DNA of 64,000 nucleotides, from positions 124,001 to 188,000 of the forward strand of contig JAKQDQ010000181.1 in assembly GCA_029573725.1 (NCBI GenBank), given 5' to 3'. Below the pieces are notes generated by a model. That model worked only from the letters and a program-made list of their open reading frames with translations, was not told where the DNA came from and did no database searches. Origin of the DNA: Verrucomicrobiota bacterium. GTDB lineage: Bacteria; Verrucomicrobiota; Verrucomicrobiia; Limisphaerales; JADLHS01. Below, in pieces: positions 18,901 to 25,883 of this stretch; positions within the stretch are counted from its first letter, which is position 1; every line of letters starts with the position of its first letter. The position numbers and the translations under genes are program-made.

Positions 18901-20814
18901 AGCGGGCCAGCCCGGCGGCGGCGCAGCACTTTGCTGGAGCACATCCTCCAAAAACAGCCAGGTCACGGTGGTCACATTTTGTTGCACGCTTTCCGGGTCC
19001 ACCACCGCCGCCCGTAATGTCGTCGTGCTGCTCACGGCCAGGGGTGACGTGTAAAGTGCGGAAGCAGCGGTGGGAACGCTGCCATCGAGCGTGTAACGAA
19101 TCTCCGCCGCAGGCACCGGACTGCTCAAGGTGACATTGAAGGGGGCGGTCTTGTATCCGCGCGGTTCGCTGGTGGTCACCACCGGAGTGGGTGCCGTCCG
19201 GGGCAGGCCGTTCGGTCCTCCCGGAGTCGGCGGTAGAAAATAGGCCGGTTCGGTATCCGGCGTGCGTTGAATCAATCGGGGCTGAATGAGAAACTCCGTA
19301 TCCGCCGCGGCATTGTTCAGCGCGGTGATCGACAGCAGGTTGGTGCCGACGACAAACGCCGCCGCGGGCACCGCAAACGTCAGGGGCTGCAGCGCCTCCT
19401 CCGCCGTGCGCGTGGCGGTGGCGGCGCTGTTCCAAAGCAAGGGCGAGGGTATGTTCAGCGCGGTGAGTGGCGTTCCGTTCAAGGCCGCAGTAAACCCGTC
19501 CGCGCACCGCACCTGCAACTGCGCAGTGTTATTGGCCGGCCACGGGTCCTCCAGCGTGAAGCTCCATTCGGCATCGAGACGGGCGTTGATGCCCTGCATG
19601 TCCGCGCCGACATCCGTGGTGACGTAGGCGCCGATGGCCCCCGCATGATGCAGACCACCGTTGGCATCGCCCACCAGACGGAAGGCTTGGGGGTCAAATC
19701 CCGTTTGAAAACCCTGCGCCGCCGACAATTCCAATGAAGCGTCGCCGCCGTTCTCATAGAAGATTAGCCACAGCGCGTAATCACCGGCGACTGGAAAGTT
19801 AAAAGTGGAGAACGTCGTGCCGAAACCGCGGGGGTCCGGAAACTCGCCGGCGAAATTTACCCCGTGGCCGCTCAGGCGCAGACGAAAGCCATCGTCGCTG
19901 CCCACCGCAAAGGTCCATTCCCCCGCCTCCGGAATGTGGATGACGCCTTCTGCGACCACCACGAAGTTATCCCGGTTCTCTCCGATACCGGTGTGGCCGG
20001 GAAAGGGTTCGTCGTTGGTGAAGAAGCCGGTGGAGCCATTGGCGTGAAAGTTGACCAGCGCGTGAGACTCCGTGATGGGATAGGTGCGATCCGTTTTCCA
20101 ATAGCTGCTGTTTCCAATGCGGACCTCCGCATCGTCCACGTTCGCCATGCTGGAAGTCATCTCGTAGTAACGAACGGTGAAGGTGGCGTTGGAACTGGTG
20201 AAACCCAATCCTCCGGTCCCCGCGTGCCAGGGGGCGTTCCCCGCCGCGTTGGGCACGCGATAGCGAGCCGAGGTCGCTGTGCCAACCAATTCATATTCAC
20301 GCGCGGCCCGACCATAGGAAATATCCTCGAACTGTACGGGAAACATCGGGGCAAACTCGTCCTCGACCGTGACGCCATCGGGGCGAATGAGTCCCAGGTA
20401 TTCACCGCTCTTCGACAAACTAAAGTTGGCGTGCAGTTCGCCGTTTGTCACGGAATTGAGCGAGCCGTCGGCGAAGATCACCAGATACCCCTGGGCCGGC
20501 AGCGTGACGCCGTCGGGAATGCGCCATTTGGTCGGCGTGTCGCCGCGGTCCGTCATATACCACCCGCTCAAATCCACCGGGTTGAGGCCCGCGTTGAACA
20601 GTTCGATCCAGTCCGCCGCCGCGCCATCCGCCGTGAGCAAACCGTCCTCATTGTCGGCGACGAACTCATTGATGCGCACCTGGGCTTGGGCCAGAGAAAG
20701 GCACAAGAAGGGCAGGAGGAACAATCGTAACAACCAACGGCGAAGCGTAGTGCCCACCGCGTCTGCGCGGCCCTGCTGGTTGCAGCAGGTTGAAATCGGA
20801 AATCGGCTTGTCAT
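15976..20814 (-). CDS. giant secreted CotH-kinase/lamin-tail-domain protein
   Basis: 1612 residues from the ATG at 20814. An earlier frame start at 20916 would place the signal peptide too far in; LRLFLLPFLCLSLAQA is the signal core. Domain order: lamin tail domain (VRINEFVADNEDGLLTADGA), a PA14-like or jelly-roll region (GEWTFAVGSDDGFRLRLSGH), a chitobiase-type repeat (AEIRYTLDGSVPTAASALYT), the CotH domain (PTLSLVTDLPNLFSPQTGIY, GLRIRGAYSRSMNNPKHAFR, YHLYLNGQYWGLYQTEERGD), a second chitobiase repeat (FYYTTNGTDPRLPDGSLNPA), a jelly-roll segment and a C-terminal lamin tail domain (LRITELLYAPVAPAPGSPYV). CotH proteins are atypical kinases that can phosphorylate secreted proteins. Activity here is not shown. 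It is likely cell-surface or exported. Confidence 0.9.
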   Translation of the reverse strand: MTSRFPISTCCNQQGRADAVGTTLRRWLLRLFLLPFLCLSLAQAQVRINEFVADNEDGLLTADGAAADWIELFNAGLNPVDLSGWYMTDRGDTPTKWRIPDGVTLPAQGYLVIFADGSLNSVTNGELHANFSLSKSGEYLGLIRPDGVTVEDEFAPMFPVQFEDISYGRAAREYELVGTATSARYRVPNAAGNAPWHAGTGGLGFTSSNATFTVRYYEMTSSMANVDDAEVRIGNSSYWKTDRTYPITESHALVNFHANGSTGFFTNDEPFPGHTGIGENRDNFVVVAEGVIHIPEAGEWTFAVGSDDGFRLRLSGHGVNFAGEFPDPRGFGTTFSTFNFPVAGDYALWLIFYENGGDASLELSAAQGFQTGFDPQAFRLVGDANGGLHHAGAIGAYVTTDVGADMQGINARLDAEWSFTLEDPWPANNTAQLQVRCADGFTAALNGTPLTALNIPSPLLWNSAATATRTAEEALQPLTFAVPAAAFVVGTNLLSITALNNAAADTEFLIQPRLIQRTPDTEPAYFLPPTPGGPNGLPRTAPTPVVTTSEPRGYKTAPFNVTLSSPVPAAEIRYTLDGSVPTAASALYTSPLAVSSTTTLRAAVVDPESVQQNVTTVTWLFLEDVLQQSAAPPPGWPADRAVNNHVMEYGMQQAIVTGDGTRLRQGMTNSIPTLSLVTDLPNLFSPQTGIYVNPGNDGRAWERPVSVELIDPVHGSTNEFQINAGLRIRGAYSRSMNNPKHAFRLFFRSEYGAGRLSFPLFGDEGAGSFDKVDLRCSQNYSWAFENSDRETFVRETFSRDVQRDMGMPYTRSRYYHLYLNGQYWGLYQTEERGDADFAETYLGGNAEDWDCIKTSQPGYVTTASDGNFDAFYALHNLAVNQGFTGANAVNYQRVKGLNPDGSPNPAYPVYLDEDNLIIYMLSAYYTGDPDSPVSIWGGFPNNMFGLFNRANPTGFKWLRHDAEHSLGANPSFGVTADTTSAGESFTDQNRFNPATLHLRLIQHPDYRRRFADLVQKHFFGDGVLAPQNAQNRFLSRMQEIDLAIIGESARWGRGKTRDATWIPACNEVLNNYLTQRRDIVISQFRSRGWFPSIDAPTYSVMNQTVPGGTTLRLSAPTAFYYTTNGTDPRLPDGSLNPAAIAVTITNPPTAPRTLIARGATWRYYDFGTEPPVLGGLTWRDPDYPASGWAQGPGILGFAGSATVNPVATTTRRYVSGSSGPQVTTTYFRTTFTLDATNNIPSLLMEILYDDGAVVYLNGTEILRENMNPGAVTYDTYSAGIAVSPAQNTYFSRSANVASLLRLGTNTVAISLHQCNATSSDLYLDFALIQPGEAAAVATDLVVTHDLDLKARAFQGGEWSALSENHLVVARPPVDYSGLRITELLYAPVAPAPGSPYVNNDFAWMELRNTGTSPLDLEGVQFTAGITHTFAPQLLAPGARLVLAKNPEAFATRYPTNGLTLVAWTSGNLARSGELISLVTPAGSNILSFTYSRYWYPETYNTGYSLVVVDPAAAEPAWSTAANWRPSGVNGGTPGRAEPPAFTSTSLTSGGQLQLETTGLEGTVELWRTANFQTWTPCDPAAWSRAGDTLTVNLQHPSLAGAQYQFFQLRASE

Positions 20815-20893
20815 ACGGCGCGGCAAAAATAGACCATCCCGCCGGCGTCGGCCACTGGTTTTTCCCCGGGGCGACTTCCGAAGGATCCGGTCG

Positions 20894-21982
20894 TCACGAG
20901 CCGAGCCAGAGGTCAATCGGCTTTTTCACCTGGGGACGGAAGGGCAGCTTCACCTTCTGTCCGGTCCGCGCCGACTCGTACGCGGCACAGATCAACTCCA
21001 GGACGGCGCGGCCATCCTCGCCGGTGACCCGGGGCGCTTGCTGGTCGCGCACGCACTCGATGAAATGCTTCAACTCCTGTGGGTAGCCCTGGTTGAAGGC
21101 CTCTTCGAAAATCGCAAACGTCCACCCCTTGGTCGAGCCGGCCTTCTCCATCGCGTAACCGTAACCCTGCTCGCTGTAGGCGAGAGCCGCATTACCGCGG
21201 AACAGATCCGCGTAACACACGCCGCCCGTGCCGTACACTTCCGCCCAATCCTCCATGCCGCCGTGTTTGGCCCAACTGTTCTCGGCGATCCCGGTGGCGC
21301 CGCCCTCGAATTCGACGATGACGACGGAATGTTCCTCGCCGCGCGTGCGACCCTGATGAATCAGGCCGGTTTGCAGATGCGCCTGCACGCTGAGGGCGCG
21401 CGGCCGGCCGCCCAGCATCCAACGAAACCAGGCCAGCGCGTGGCAGCCCATGTCCATGATCACGCCGCCGCCGGACTGGTTGATGTCATAAAACCAGTCG
21501 CTGTGCGGGCCGTTATGCTTTTCCGCTTGTTTGAGCAGATAAAGTTTTCCGAACGCGCCCTCGTTGGCGAGTGCGCGCACCCGTTCGTACTTCGGTGCGA
21601 AACACAACTCCTCGGCATACATCAGCCTGACGCCGGCAGATTGACAGACGGCGATCATCTCGTCGGCTTCGTCCAAGGTCAGACAGAGCGGCTTCTCCAC
21701 GATGACGTGCTTGCCGGCCCGGGCCGCGGCCAGCACGGCCCGATGATGCAGGAAATTGGGGAGGCAGACATCCACGACGTCGCAGCCCGATTGGGTGATG
21801 GCCGGTTCGAGTTCGTCAAACCAGCGGTCAATGCCGTGCTTGCGCGCGAACGCTTCGGCCCTGGTTGCATTGCGGGCATAAACGGCCACCACTTCCGCCT
21901 CCGGCACAAATCGGTGATACGATTCCATGTGGATGTCGGCGATGAAACCGGCCCCGAGCAGAGCGACTTTGGTTCGGTGCAT
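20894..21982 (-). CDS. Gfo/Idh/MocA family NAD(P)-dependent oxidoreductase
   Basis: 362 residues from the ATG at 21982 (MHRTKVALLGAGFIADIHME). N-terminal Rossmann fold with VALLGAGFIADIH (GxGxxA/G), AVYARNATRAEAFARKHG and CLPNFLHHRAVLAAARAGKH, followed by the signature EKPLCLTLDEADEM whose Lys is catalytic in the family. The C-terminal beta-sheet domain has GGGVIMDMGCHALAWFRWM, containing the conserved D...H. Family members oxidise or reduce sugars and cyclitols; the substrate is unknown. It stands at the left border of the mosaic island. Confidence 0.93.
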   Translation of the reverse strand: MHRTKVALLGAGFIADIHMESYHRFVPEAEVVAVYARNATRAEAFARKHGIDRWFDELEPAITQSGCDVVDVCLPNFLHHRAVLAAARAGKHVIVEKPLCLTLDEADEMIAVCQSAGVRLMYAEELCFAPKYERVRALANEGAFGKLYLLKQAEKHNGPHSDWFYDINQSGGGVIMDMGCHALAWFRWMLGGRPRALSVQAHLQTGLIHQGRTRGEEHSVVIVEFEGGATGIAENSWAKHGGMEDWAEVYGTGGVCYADLFRGNAALAYSEQGYGYAMEKAGSTKGWTFAIFEEAFNQGYPQELKHFIECVRDQQAPRVTGEDGRAVLELICAAYESARTGQKVKLPFRPQVKKPIDLWLGS

Positions 21983-22201
21983 AATTTTTCGTGACGTATT
22001 GAGCCAGAATTTCAATGGACTGGAAACCCTGATTTTTCACCCGCGCGCCCGTCCCGGATGCGCAACGACTGGCGGAGCGGACCTGGCCGGGCTTGATGGA
22101 ATACGGGCTGGCTGACCCGGCGGCCTTCCGCTTTGGTAGAGCAAGACACGGCTGACGGAACGGCTTCTGGGGATGGCTGCCCCACCTGGGCCTCAGCCGC
22201 C

Positions 22202-22449
22202 CGCAGGGCGGGCATGTGGGCGCGGGGCGTTGTGCAAGCGGAAGTGGCCCGGCAGTGCGGCGTCAGCCGGGCAGTGCCCTGCGCTGGGAACAGCAGCGCA
22301 AGGCGGCCAAGGTCAAGGCGTGGAAGCGGCGACCTTTGGGCCGACGCCCCAAACTCTTCACAGCCCACAAGTAGTCCTTGGAAAAGGCCCCCGCACAAGG
22401 CGCCCAAGCCCGCGGTTTTCTCAACGCCCTCTGGACGCTGTCGCGGGTG
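22202..22449 (+). pseudogene. remnant of an IS630-type transposase N-terminus
   Basis: The plus strand reads RRAGMWARGVVQAEVARQCG then VSRAVP. After a one-base shift near 22275 it continues LRWEQQRKAAKVKAWKRRPL, GRRPKLFTAHK, a TAG stop near 22371, then SLEKAPAQGAQARGFLNALW and TLSRV. This is the helix-turn-helix plus GP.A.GF....WTL pattern of the N-terminal region of IS630-like (winged-helix) transposases. It contains a frameshift and a stop, and there is no DDE domain, so it is dead. It overlaps the 3' part of the PIN gene on the other strand, which it seems to have replaced. Confidence 0.55.
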
Positions 22450-22622
22450 AGGCCGGGCGCATCCGCCTCGCGATGCAGCACTTCGTGATACTCGCCCAAG
22501 ACCGTGTTGCTCAACACCAGCGTCCACTTGCCCGCTCGCAGCAGCGCCAGCAACTCGTGCGACGCGCCGCGTTGCGAGCGTAGCCCAGCCACCAACACGT
22601 TCGTGTCTAGGACAGCTCTCAT
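22263..22622 (-). pseudogene. truncated PIN-domain toxin
   Basis: An open frame of 119 codons. Residues 1-60 (MRAVLDTNVLVAGLRSQRGA, then WTLVLSNTVLGEYHEVLHRE) match the start of PIN-family toxins (about 140 residues), including the first catalytic Asp in LDTN. After about residue 60 the sequence is basic and unrelated, because it is the antisense of the IS630-like remnant. The later acidic residues of the PIN active site are missing. A functional RNase is therefore unlikely. The ATG overlaps the TGA of a short upstream frame in ATGA fashion, as in toxin-antitoxin operons. Confidence 0.6.
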
Positions 22623-22690
22623 TTGGCTTTGCTTTGAACTTCATCGTCGGCTGGCATGATCTGAGAATAACGGGGCAACGGAGCGGTGCA
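22619..22690 (-). pseudogene. possible C-terminal remnant of the PIN partner antitoxin
   Basis: In the frame that ends at the TGA overlapping the PIN start, the sequence reads PLPRYSQIMPADDEVQSKAK. An acidic/polar tail overlapping the toxin start is what an antitoxin end would look like. Upstream (about 22700) the sequence changes into the trpE-like fragment, so the rest of the gene is gone. This is a weak, context-based call. Confidence 0.3.
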
Positions 22691-22748
22691 AAGTGAGAAG
22701 GCAGTGCTTCTGCACGCTGCCGAAATCGCACACGCGCCCGATGCCGTT

Positions 22749-22819
22749 GCTTGCCCCGTGGGATAACGCCAGACGCCCGATGTTACGAGTTGCGTCCAGG
22801 CCTATCCCACGGGGCAAGC
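22749..22819. repeat. palindromic element inside the trpE-like fragment, 17-bp perfect arms
   Basis: Arms at 22749-22765 and 22803-22819 are perfect reverse complements (17 bp) around a 37-nt loop. The left flank up to 22750 and the right flank from 22820 are contiguous trpE-like sequence, apart from about 4 bp lost at the junction. Confidence 0.85.
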
Positions 22820-22841
22820 GAGGTCCACGAGCATGACCCGT

Positions 22842-22866
22842 CCTCCGTAGCAGGCTACTGCGGAGG
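22842..22866. repeat. second palindromic element inside the trpE-like fragment
   Basis: CCTCCGTAGC pairs with GCTACTGCGGAGG apart from a 2-nt bulge. The whole inserted segment is about 22838-22872. Removing it rejoins sequence that is contiguous in trpE. Confidence 0.7.
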
Positions 22867-23098
22867 GTGGACGTGTTCGGCGCGTTCTTTCGGGTCAAAC
22901 CGGTTTTGCTTTTGGGAAAAACATTTTCCGCTCTGGCAACACTTCCAATCGAACGCGCCACGACGTTCGGTTAAAAACCGGTTCGCGCGTCTCGCGTGTA
23001 GTCAGAGTCCCTGCTTCAACGGGCGCGAACTGGATGAAACGGAAAGCTACCTAAAGTCTGTCGCCCTAAAGGCATCGCTCTGGCATCAATCATCAGTG

Positions 23099-23359
23099 AT
23101 GCAAAACGACAAGAAATTGCAGCGAGCTTTTGGCTTGGCAGTTCGTCGTGCCCGCGAACGGCTAGATGTCTCGCAAGACAAACTGGCTGAATTGGCAAAC
23201 CTGCACCGCACCTACATTGGAAGTGTTGAGCGTGGAGAACGCAATATCAGTCTCGTCAACATCGCGGGCTTGGCCAGAGCACTAAAGACTACTCCCACCA
23301 AGCTCATGGCTGCCTGCGAGGCCTGTCTCAAGAGTTTGCAGCCAAGGAGGGGGCAATGA
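23099..23359 (+). CDS. XRE-family helix-turn-helix regulator, probable restriction-modification control protein
   Basis: 86 residues from the ATG at 23099 (MQNDKKLQRAFGLAVRRARE). The frame is open further upstream, but that part runs through the trpE-like fragment and repeats and is not protein-like. Helix-turn-helix: SQDKLAELANLHRTYIGSVE with RGERNISLVNIAGLARAL. Size and sequence fit C proteins, which time the expression of restriction enzyme versus methylase. The stop overlaps the next start (ATGA at 23356-23359), so the regulator and the presumed nuclease are translationally coupled. Clear C-boxes were not identified upstream. Confidence 0.85.
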   Translation: MQNDKKLQRAFGLAVRRARERLDVSQDKLAELANLHRTYIGSVERGERNISLVNIAGLARALKTTPTKLMAACEACLKSLQPRRGQ

Positions 23360-24048
23360 ACGAGTTGAGTATTTATTTGGACACGCATCGGGCAGAGATC
23401 GAAAGAAGTCTCCGCGAAGCAATGCGCAGCTTTGTAACCCCAGCGGATTATTCAGTTGTTTGGAAAGCGTACGAAAAGCAAGTGATCCAAGAATTCATTG
23501 CCGTCATCAAGGGATTCCAAATGGACATCAAAATGGATTTTGTCGAAGGCGAGGAAGGCAGCGACAAGAATCGCTTGGCGGACTTACTAGTTCAAAGCCG
23601 AGATGAGCAAGTATTGATTTCGATAAAGGCATGTCGCGGAAACAAGAAACCAGCCAACGATTTGGGCACCATAAGGCAGTATCCCGAAAAGAAGGCGCAT
23701 TATTCGGCATGCTACGACATCTGGGTGAAATACGACGACAGCAAAAAGCCAATTCAGGTTCAGGGGATTTACTTTGATCGCAGTTACAAGTTTGTTGGCA
23801 GGATGAGTGTTGACTACGGCGGCGGCGTTTCATATCGAAAGAAGGATGGCAACATGCGACCCAAAGCTTGGAAAATGTTCGATGACGGTACGAGTTATTG
23901 GAATACTCTTGCGGAATTTGAGGCCGGAATCGCGCGGTCAAGAAGCTTTCGGGCAAACTCGATTGTTTGCGAGCATCTTGAGGACATGACGGAGGCCGAC
24001 AAAAAGGCGTTGCTCAAAAAGCTGAACCAGCATTTCGGGTGTGCCTAG
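23356..24048 (+). CDS. putative type II restriction endonuclease
   Basis: 230 residues, no recognised family. It overlaps the control gene start/stop and converges on the methyltransferase gene with a 4-bp overlap, which is the classic C-R / M arrangement. A possible PD-(D/E)xK-like core is NRLADLLVQSRDEQVLISIK (D, then about ten residues, then IxIK). KACRGNKKPANDLGTIRQY follows. The C-terminus is helical (DMTEADKKALLKKLNQHF). Base composition is more AT-rich than the surrounding genes, suggesting transfer. Nuclease assignment rests mostly on position. A different methyltransferase-linked function is possible. Confidence 0.6.
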   Translation: MNELSIYLDTHRAEIERSLREAMRSFVTPADYSVVWKAYEKQVIQEFIAVIKGFQMDIKMDFVEGEEGSDKNRLADLLVQSRDEQVLISIKACRGNKKPANDLGTIRQYPEKKAHYSACYDIWVKYDDSKKPIQVQGIYFDRSYKFVGRMSVDYGGGVSYRKKDGNMRPKAWKMFDDGTSYWNTLAEFEAGIARSRSFRANSIVCEHLEDMTEADKKALLKKLNQHFGCA

Positions 24049-25808
24049 ACCGCTAGCGCTACGCGACACCGCTTAATTGCCTCCAGTCGGCTGGGGTAAA
24101 TTAAGTCGATGTTTCGGAGCATTTCTGGTTTGTCCAAATGGATGTCGCTATCCGTCGGCTCTTTTCCGAGGCGAATAGCAAGGTTTTGCAGGTAGGTTTC
24201 AATTTCCTTTTTGGAAACGGGTTTTTTCTCGCGTTCTACCCTCTGCCGTGGAACTGCGAAATAACCAAACAGATCAGCGTTAGCTTGCATCGCGGCGATC
24301 TTCCGCTCGGTAATTTCAACGTAGTGCTTATCCAAGTCTGTCGTTATGAACTCTCTTCCCAGCTTCAGACTCGCGATTGCCGTTGTCCCTGCGCCGCAAA
24401 ATGGATCAAAAACTAGCCCGCCGCGCCGTGTCGTGAGCTTTATGATGCGCTCCATGAGTTTCTCGGGTAACTGGCAGGGATGTGCATCACGATCTCGCTT
24501 GTGCTTTATGCGGTGAACATCAAACCAGATGTCCGATAGCTCTACCCGTTCATCGTCACCAAGATGCTTGCGGCGTTTGACGCAACTACCGCGCAAACAG
24601 TATTTGGGAGAATCTGGTGGCGACACGACTTCCGACAACCTTGTGGGCGCCGACACGCCAGAGTAATTGCAAACTGGCAAAGCACCGGGCTTCGTATAGT
24701 ACAGGAGTGCGTAGTGAGCCGGCATTATTTTTCCGCGTGGGTCGGAAAGCGCATCCCACACAATCCAATGGCGAAAGTCCAAGTGCGCCTGCAAAAACGT
24801 CGCGTGGTGAATCGCCCATTTAGGAAGGTTTAGCACGAGCAGCGCTCCCCCGGGCTTCAGAGTTCGCGCCATCCAGTAAAGCCACTCATTGCACCAGTTG
24901 ATGTAGTGTTGGTCTGCGCACGTGTCATCGTAGCTGCTGTAGCCTTTGCCCAGATTGTATGGAGGATCAGCAAAAGCCATGTCGAACAGACCATCGGGAT
25001 AAAGCTTTGCCACCTGCCGCAGAAAGCCAACGCAATCGCCGCCGTAAACGCGATTTGTACTAATTCGGCTGAGCTTTCCCCATTCGTTTTGCGGCTTTTT
25101 GGTGCTTACTAACTCCTGCGTCGTCGGCGACTTCTGAACACATGAAGATTTTTGCACTAGCTTTGCAAACTTGGCTCCTTCAAACCGCGTCAAAGCGATT
25201 ATTCTTTGCTCAACACTCCGAGGCAGGCGGTCATCCTTCAGGGCCTTCTTGGGAAGGTCTCGCCACACATCAGAGAGGGCGGTTCCGGCCGGGTGCATGA
25301 GGTGCTTCTTGCCTCCCCAGTCCTTTACATTTAGGCCGCAAGCCTCACAAAATTTGTGGGGAACACGAACCTCTTTTGTGTTCAGTTGGAATGGCGAAGG
25401 AACTTTTAGGCTGGCTGACTTTACATATAGAAGTAAACCCATGTGCGTAGGCTGAACTGTTTCCTTTCGTGCCCGATCATCAATATCCAAGGCAATCCAA
25501 TACTTGAAAATCATCTGCCCGGTCTCACAGTGATGCTGCGTGAGAAACTCCCCTAGAAACGGCAGGTCTTTCGGCAGACCGTAAACGAACAGCAGACCGC
25601 CAGCCTTGAGTGCGCGGGTGCTTTCCGCGAGAAGAAACTGGGAGTTCGCCGTCAGTGCATACGCCTCCGCAGAGGACGGACACTCCTTTGACAGTATATC
25701 GAAACGTGTGTTTAGGATTACGACGTCCAGACTATCGCTTGTAATCTTCCGGATACGTTTCTCGTCGTCGCCACGAAACAGCTTTGGCTTGATTGTTTTC
25801 ACACGCAC
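24045..25808 (-). CDS. site-specific DNA methyltransferase (beta-type order) with a duplicated, inactive N-terminal copy
   Basis: 587 residues. The C-terminal half is a complete amino-methyltransferase: motif IV DPPY at 281-284, then LKPGGALLVLNLPK (317-330), HPCQLPEKLMERI (443-455) and the SAM-binding motif I FDPFCGAGTTAIAS (467-480). Motif IV before motif I is the beta-type order, giving N4-cytosine or N6-adenine methylation. The N-terminal half repeats the same plan without active residues: VVILNTRFD (29-37) in place of the DPPY strand, LKAGGLLFVYGLPK (67-80), KYWIALDIDDRARK (102-115), and a segment 152-207 ending SVEQRIIALT, but no motif I. It probably protects host DNA from the convergent nuclease. 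The recognition site is unknown. Confidence 0.9.
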   Translation of the reverse strand: MRVKTIKPKLFRGDDEKRIRKITSDSLDVVILNTRFDILSKECPSSAEAYALTANSQFLLAESTRALKAGGLLFVYGLPKDLPFLGEFLTQHHCETGQMIFKYWIALDIDDRARKETVQPTHMGLLLYVKSASLKVPSPFQLNTKEVRVPHKFCEACGLNVKDWGGKKHLMHPAGTALSDVWRDLPKKALKDDRLPRSVEQRIIALTRFEGAKFAKLVQKSSCVQKSPTTQELVSTKKPQNEWGKLSRISTNRVYGGDCVGFLRQVAKLYPDGLFDMAFADPPYNLGKGYSSYDDTCADQHYINWCNEWLYWMARTLKPGGALLVLNLPKWAIHHATFLQAHLDFRHWIVWDALSDPRGKIMPAHYALLYYTKPGALPVCNYSGVSAPTRLSEVVSPPDSPKYCLRGSCVKRRKHLGDDERVELSDIWFDVHRIKHKRDRDAHPCQLPEKLMERIIKLTTRRGGLVFDPFCGAGTTAIASLKLGREFITTDLDKHYVEITERKIAAMQANADLFGYFAVPRQRVEREKKPVSKKEIETYLQNLAIRLGKEPTDSDIHLDKPEMLRNIDLIYPSRLEAIKRCRVALAV

Positions 25809-25883
25809 AATTTCAGGAAAAGCTTATGTGGGGCATTGGCAGCCTTCAACTAGAACCTGACAACCAGTTCGAACTTTCGCTGC

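Larger units (their letters stand above)
22707..22900 (-). pseudogene. fragment of a trpE-like gene interrupted by two palindromic inserts
   Basis: Stretches at 22707-22750, 22820-22837 and 22873-22896 match the intact trpE of this window (26297-26385), in the same order and orientation and at high identity. One stretch encodes the shared [13 protein letters not shown]. Between the matches sit two palindromic sequences that intact trpE lacks. No reading frame survives. It is a short duplicated piece of trpE (or of a close paralogue) 3.5 kb away from the real gene. Confidence 0.7.

Noticed and set aside
20369..21994. 541-codon plus-strand frame across the CotH and oxidoreductase genes
   Set aside because: It spans two real genes on the other strand and their junction; no start context or domain.
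22012..22731. 239-codon minus-strand frame over the PIN/transposase relics
   Set aside because: It covers several unrelated remnants in a frame that matches none of them.
22751..23098. N-terminal extension of the HTH regulator
   Set aside because: The extra codons run through the trpE fragment and palindromes; the family start is the ATG at 23099.
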